NCBI GenBank assembly: GCA_945885645.1
Contig: CAMCYV010000046.1
Location: forward strand, 1-9,207
Origin: Bifidobacterium breve
GTDB taxonomy: Bacteria; Actinomycetota; Actinomycetes; S36-B12
DNA: 9,207 bases
Direction of reading: 5' to 3'
Shown here one piece after another: positions 5,542-9,207 of the stretch; within the stretch, counting starts at the first letter, position 1; every line of letters starts with the position of its first letter. The notes under the pieces are model-generated. The model was given only the letters and a program-made list of their open reading frames with translations. It had not been told where the DNA came from and searched no databases. The position numbers were made by a program, and so were the translations under genes.

Positions 5542-6584
5542 GGGTTAATTCTGGCCTGCGGCAGGAACATTCCAGGGCGCGTCACGCTGACTGAGCAGCG
5601 TGCACCGGGTGTGCGAGTTATGTGTGCGGGTTCACGCAATTTAACAACGAGGCCACTATCCATGCGCACGCTGATTAGTGAGTCGTGTCCGTGGAACAGC
5701 GAGTCGATGATGGTTGCATTGGGGCTTTGATTCTCTTCGATGAAAATCGCTTCTGGTCGCAAAATAAATGTGCCGGAATCTCCGAATTTGAGTTCACCGG
5801 AGTTCTTGGTGAGGCTGACCCCAAAATCAGTGCGGACAGTGTTGCCTGATTCAACAACTGCTGGAATGACGTTGATCTCGCCGAGGAGTTGGGCCACCGC
5901 TATTGATTCCGGATTGTTATACAGCGCCAGTGGGACACCGTAAGCAATGATGTGGCCACCTTGCATGAGTGCTAGTTGGTCGGCGGTTGCCAGCGCTTCC
6001 TCTTGATCATGGGTGACCATGATTGCGGTGGTGGAGGTCAAGGTGAGGATGCTCCGGATGTCCTCGCGCATTTGTGCCCGCAGCGAAGTATCTAATGCGG
6101 TAAACGGCTCGTCGAGCAAAATCAATTTGGGTTTGGGCGCTAATGCCCGTGCAAGGGCAACCCTTTGCTGCTGACCGCCGCTGAGCTCTTGGGGTCGGGT
6201 GTGGGCAAACTCAGTCATGCCGATGATCTCGAGGAGTTCGTCAACTCGTACTCGTGCATTCGGATCGCGTTTAATTCCAAAACCAATATTTGCACTCACG
6301 TCAAGGTGAGGGAAAAGGGAACCTTCTTGCGGGACCAGTCCGATATTTCGTTTTTCGGGCGGGATGCGCGAAGTAGCGCTAGCTACCAGCACACCTTCGA
6401 GGGTGATTGATCCCGTCATTGGTGTGAGAAAGCCTGCGATGGTTTTTAGCAGGGTGGACTTACCCGAGCCACTGGGACCCAAAATAGCCAAAAGTCGTTT
6501 TTCCGCGAGCTCGAAAGTAATGTCATTGATGATCGCTTCGTCACCGTAGCCGGCGCTCAGGCCTTGGATTGAAATCGCGCTCAC
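5538..6584 (-). CDS. fbpC: Ferric iron ABC transporter ATP-binding protein
   Basis: This 348-residue ABC ATPase powers the importer at the cytoplasmic face of the membrane. The motifs are complete: Walker A GPSGSGKST (36-44), Q-loop Gln86, signature LSGGQQQR (134-141), Walker B LILLDEP (154-160), D-loop AxD at 163-165 and switch His192. Residues from about 235 onward form a TOBE-like regulatory domain of the kind found in the FbpC/PotA/MalK group. The start is GTG at 6582-6584, overlapping the fbpB stop (GTGA), with no separate Shine-Dalgarno motif. Its TGA overlaps the blh start. The ferric-iron assignment comes from the adjacent binding protein and the two-domain permease; the ATPase alone could equally serve thiamine, spermidine or molybdate transporters. 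Confidence 0.9.
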   Translation of the reverse strand: MSAISIQGLSAGYGDEAIINDITFELAEKRLLAILGPSGSGKSTLLKTIAGFLTPMTGSITLEGVLVASATSRIPPEKRNIGLVPQEGSLFPHLDVSANIGFGIKRDPNARVRVDELLEIIGMTEFAHTRPQELSGGQQQRVALARALAPKPKLILLDEPFTALDTSLRAQMREDIRSILTLTSTTAIMVTHDQEEALATADQLALMQGGHIIAYGVPLALYNNPESIAVAQLLGEINVIPAVVESGNTVRTDFGVSLTKNSGELKFGDSGTFILRPEAIFIEENQSPNATIIDSLFHGHDSLISVRMDSGLVVKLREPAHITRTPGARCSVSVTRPGMFLPQARINP

Positions 6585-8134
6585 GCAGACACCATAGTTT
6601 CTTTTTCACTCGTTAGGAAACCACGCGACAGTGCAAATGAGGGAATTGCAGCAAGCACAATGAGCGCTAAGGCGTAAGGGGCAGCTGCGCCAAAAGCCGC
6701 GAGCTCGGTGCGACTCCACAGCTCCGTTGCCAAAGTATCAAATCCGGTGGGTCGAAGCATCAGAGTTGCGGGGAGTTCCTTCATTGCGGTCAACATCACG
6801 AGAAGCCCGCCCGCGGCGATACCTGGCAGTGAAATGCGACCACTCGTGGATAACCAGGCGCGTAGGGGTGAGTAACCCAATGTTTGAGCCACCTGCCCCA
6901 ATGCTGGCGCGACTGATTCAAGTGAACTGCGAGATGCGCCGAGTGATTTGGGAAGGAAAAGCACTGCGTAGGCGAAAGCGAGTAACACGAAACTTTGGTA
7001 GAGAAAGGACACTGTGTTCAGTGAGAGGTATACGAGGGAGAGTCCAATCACGATTCCCGGTAGTGCCAAACCTGAGTAGGAGATTGACTCGATCGTGCTG
7101 GTGCTTTTGCTTCGAAAATTCGCAGCGAGCGTGGCAATGGGAAGTGCTAGCAGGACCGCGATCACAGCTCCCAATGCAGAGATCCATGCCGTGTTCACCA
7201 CCGCGTTCATCAACTCGGCCCAGTCAAGTGGTCGGCGTGCTCCTTGCGAGAGCCTGATCAGTAACGAAATTATTGGGATGCCAAGACTGATTACCGCGAT
7301 CGCGATGAACCACAGTGAGCTCAGTGCCGAGTAGGTAGGAGTCAGTGGCTTAGGAACAGTAATTAAGGCGACACCTTTATCGGCTCGGAATCGGAGTGAA
7401 CGTCCGCGAGCTTTGCGCTCAAGTAAAATCAGGAGTACGGCGAGAATCACCAACATACCGGCAAGAACTGCGGCATTGCTGCGATCAAAGCTTGCCCGGT
7501 AGGAGGTGTAGATCACCCGAGTGAATGCGTCAACGCGAAGAAGTGCGACTGCGCCGAAATCGGAGAGGACATAGAGGGCTACGAGTAGTGAACCTGCTGC
7601 TGCTGCGGGAATGCTTTGTCGAAATGTTGTTGCAAAAAACGCAGCCGTAGATTTTTCTCCCAGTGACCTGGCGACCTGCTCAAGTCCTATGTCGGCGGAC
7701 CGAAGTGAAACTAAAAGTGGCAACAGAACGTAGGGGTAGCTAACGGCGGTTAACACCAGTGCCGCAGCCCAAAAGCCGTTCATCCCAGGTATCAATGCAA
7801 CCCACGCGTACGCAGCAACATAGGAGGGGATTGCAAGCGGCAGTGCCGCCGTTGTAAACCAGAATCGCCGAAGTGGCAGTTGTGTTCGTGTAAGTAAAAG
7901 TGCTGTGGGGTAACTAATGAGCAGGGAAGCCGTAACAACAACTACGGCTAAACCAACACTGATACCAACGGTTTCCCATGTTCGCAAGCGAGTAAGAATT
8001 GAAACAATTTCGCTAACTCCCGCCCCGCCAATTCGAATCGCTAAGTACACCAGCGGAATCGCAGCGATGCACGCGCAAAGCGCCGCTCCCCAGAAAAGGA
8101 GAAGCGGCGCCTTAGCGTTGCTCTTGTTTTGCAT
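6581..8134 (-). CDS. fbpB: Ferric iron ABC transporter permease, fused two-domain type
   Basis: This 517-residue inner-membrane protein has about twelve helices and two homologous binding-protein-dependent permease halves (roughly 50-240 and 310-505), the layout usual for FbpB and also for ThiP. Each half has an EAA-type cytoplasmic loop that docks on the ATPase: about 151-176 (LEQVARSLGEKS, ending FRQSIP) and about 409-437 (VAQTLGYSPLRAW, ending GRISLP). The Gly at the expected place is present in both. The start is ATG at 8132-8134, eight bases after the fbpA stop. It has no evident Shine-Dalgarno motif, so it is probably coupled to fbpA translation. The stop overlaps the fbpC GTG by four bases. 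The length is normal and there is no sign of a frameshift. Confidence 0.9.
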   Translation of the reverse strand: MQNKSNAKAPLLLFWGAALCACIAAIPLVYLAIRIGGAGVSEIVSILTRLRTWETVGISVGLAVVVVTASLLISYPTALLLTRTQLPLRRFWFTTAALPLAIPSYVAAYAWVALIPGMNGFWAAALVLTAVSYPYVLLPLLVSLRSADIGLEQVARSLGEKSTAAFFATTFRQSIPAAAAGSLLVALYVLSDFGAVALLRVDAFTRVIYTSYRASFDRSNAAVLAGMLVILAVLLILLERKARGRSLRFRADKGVALITVPKPLTPTYSALSSLWFIAIAVISLGIPIISLLIRLSQGARRPLDWAELMNAVVNTAWISALGAVIAVLLALPIATLAANFRSKSTSTIESISYSGLALPGIVIGLSLVYLSLNTVSFLYQSFVLLAFAYAVLFLPKSLGASRSSLESVAPALGQVAQTLGYSPLRAWLSTSGRISLPGIAAGGLLVMLTAMKELPATLMLRPTGFDTLATELWSRTELAAFGAAAPYALALIVLAAIPSFALSRGFLTSEKETMVSA

Positions 8135-8142
8135 AGTTGTAC

Positions 8143-9207
8143 TTAGAGTAGGCCAACGTCTTGCAGCATGACCAAAGTTCCCGGCAGGTCAGCAAGTTGC
8201 GAGAGTTTGATATCTGGTCCCGCGAGTGTGTCAAGGGCAGGAAGTTTGGGTGCAGATTCGATTCCTGCAATCAGTGGGTATTCATATGTGTTGGTAACAA
8301 ACCACTCTTGGGTGCTCGGTGACAGTAGCCATTGAACAAACTCGATCGCTTCCGGGTTCTCGGCGGCTCCCTTTAAGATCCCCGCACCAGCGACATTGAC
8401 CAATGATCCTGGGTCTTGTGGAGCCATGAAGGAAATCTGAGCCCGCATATTTTCTTCGCCGACCTCAGCTGCTTTTTCATACCAGTAGTAGTGGTTGACC
8501 AAACCTAATTGAACTTGTCCACTGTCCACTGCATCGAGAATCAATCCGTTTTTTTCATATGACCGAACATCGTTATTGACCAAATCGGTGAGCCACTCTC
8601 GTGTGACTTCGTCACCCTGTGTCATCCGCATTGCCGTCACAAATGATTGAAAGGAAGCGTTGGTCGGTGCAATTGCGACTTGACCGCGCCATTTTTCATC
8701 GGTGAGTTCAAACACTGATTGGGGAACCTGATCTGCCGGTACATTCTGAGCGTCATAGGCAATTACTCGTGCGCGCCCCGTAACACCCGTCCACGTGTTA
8801 TTGACCGCCCGATATTGGTCGGCTACCAGGATGGTGACGCTTTCGGGCAATGTGCTCAGAAGTTTTTCAACGGCACCCAATGCACCTGCATCTTGGGAAA
8901 AGTAAACCTGAGCCGGTGATTTGTCCCCCTCCTCGAGCATTTGTGCCGCTAGTTCGGCGCTGTCACCGTAACGGGCCGAAATAGTGATTCCAGTGGCCTG
9001 GGTGAACTCGGCGAAAAGTGGGCCCACGAGTTCTTCACTGCGACCGGAGTACACCACCAGATCAGCGGTCTCTGTGGAGTCTGTGGCGTCTGTGTTGGCG
9101 CTGGAACTCGCGTTGGAGCCGGAATCGCCCGCGCATGCGGCCAGGACGGGGAGCAGGAGCGCAACCGCAGCGAGGGCGCTTAACTGTGCTCGCGTGCTCT
9201 TGCGGGA
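8143..9207 (-). CDS. fbpA: Ferric iron ABC transporter substrate-binding lipoprotein (5' end outside window)
   Basis: The frame is open to the window edge, giving 354 visible residues. Only the first few codons are missing. The visible part begins with Arg/Lys and a hydrophobic stretch (residues 8-24), then a lipobox LAAC with the lipidated Cys at residue 25 (9133-9135). A Ser/Asn/Thr/Asp-rich linker follows to about residue 48. The mature domain starts LVVYSGRSEELVGPLF, a typical FbpA opening, with ARYGDSAELAAQMLEEG and VYFSQDAGALGAVE following. Near residues 237-243 NHYYWYE provides the adjacent tyrosines that bind Fe3+ in FbpA proteins. An internal GTG at 9055-9057 would remove the signal peptide and lipobox, so it is not the real start. 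The protein captures ferric iron outside the membrane and delivers it to FbpBC. Any promoter or iron-regulator site lies beyond the window. Confidence 0.9.
   Translation of the reverse strand, partial: SRKSTRAQLSALAAVALLLPVLAACAGDSGSNASSSANTDATDSTETADLVVYSGRSEELVGPLFAEFTQATGITISARYGDSAELAAQMLEEGDKSPAQVYFSQDAGALGAVEKLLSTLPESVTILVADQYRAVNNTWTGVTGRARVIAYDAQNVPADQVPQSVFELTDEKWRGQVAIAPTNASFQSFVTAMRMTQGDEVTREWLTDLVNNDVRSYEKNGLILDAVDSGQVQLGLVNHYYWYEKAAEVGEENMRAQISFMAPQDPGSLVNVAGAGILKGAAENPEAIEFVQWLLSPSTQEWFVTNTYEYPLIAGIESAPKLPALDTLAGPDIKLSQLADLPGTLVMLQDVGLL

Noticed and set aside
5538..6584. Thiamine or spermidine transporter instead of ferric iron
   Set aside because: The linked binding protein has the HYYWYE tyrosine pair and the VYSGRSEE opening typical of FbpA, which favours ferric iron over thiamine or polyamines.
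6727..7257. Plus-strand 176-codon open frame
   Set aside because: It lies fully antisense to fbpB. It is rich in Arg, Ser and Pro with no recognisable fold, as expected of a shadow frame opposite a membrane protein gene.
9055..9057. GTG as the start of fbpA
   Set aside because: The frame continues upstream through a lipobox (LAAC) and a signal peptide to the window edge, so the gene starts outside.

Overview
The window looks like chromosomal DNA from a small, probably aquatic, actinobacterium of moderate GC, possibly a Luna-type or other planktonic Microbacteriaceae-like lineage. This is inferred from three things: the actinobacterial flavour of the UbiA-like and PNPOx-like proteins, the scarcity of Shine-Dalgarno motifs, and a retinal-forming Blh enzyme. 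No ribosomal or other marker gene is present, so the placement is soft. Genes are tightly packed and no gene-free stretch exceeds about 110 bases. I see no tRNA, rRNA, CRISPR array, insertion sequence, prophage or attachment site.

Layout. (1) Bases 1-396 (+) hold the 3' end of a TPR protein whose start lies outside the window. (2) Bases 397-2048 (-) hold a likely transcription unit: a UbiA-like prenyltransferase, a two-helix small membrane protein and a pyridoxamine-phosphate-oxidase-like flavin protein. Its stop abuts the TPR stop. (3) Bases 2128-2976 (+) hold two small membrane proteins transcribed divergently from ubiA, one unknown and one of the YqhA/UPF0114 family. (4) Bases 2957-4486 (-) hold an NAD(P)-binding atypical SDR fused to a DUF2867-like C-terminal domain. 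It converges on yqhA with a 20-base overlap. (5) Bases 4549-9207 (-) hold a compact unit that reads fbpA (lipoprotein, 5' end cut by the window), fbpB (fused two-domain permease), fbpC (ATPase), then blh.

The most interesting point is region 5. A complete ferric-iron ABC importer is directly followed by, and overlaps (ATGA, 4 bases), a Brp/Blh-family beta-carotene 15,15'-dioxygenase, which makes retinal. The fbpB/fbpC junction overlaps in the same way (GTGA). The gene order therefore puts synthesis of the rhodopsin chromophore under the same transcript, and probably translational coupling, as iron uptake. Blh enzymes are believed to use non-heme iron, so a cofactor or regulatory link is plausible, but this is inference. 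No rhodopsin or carotenoid gene lies in the window.
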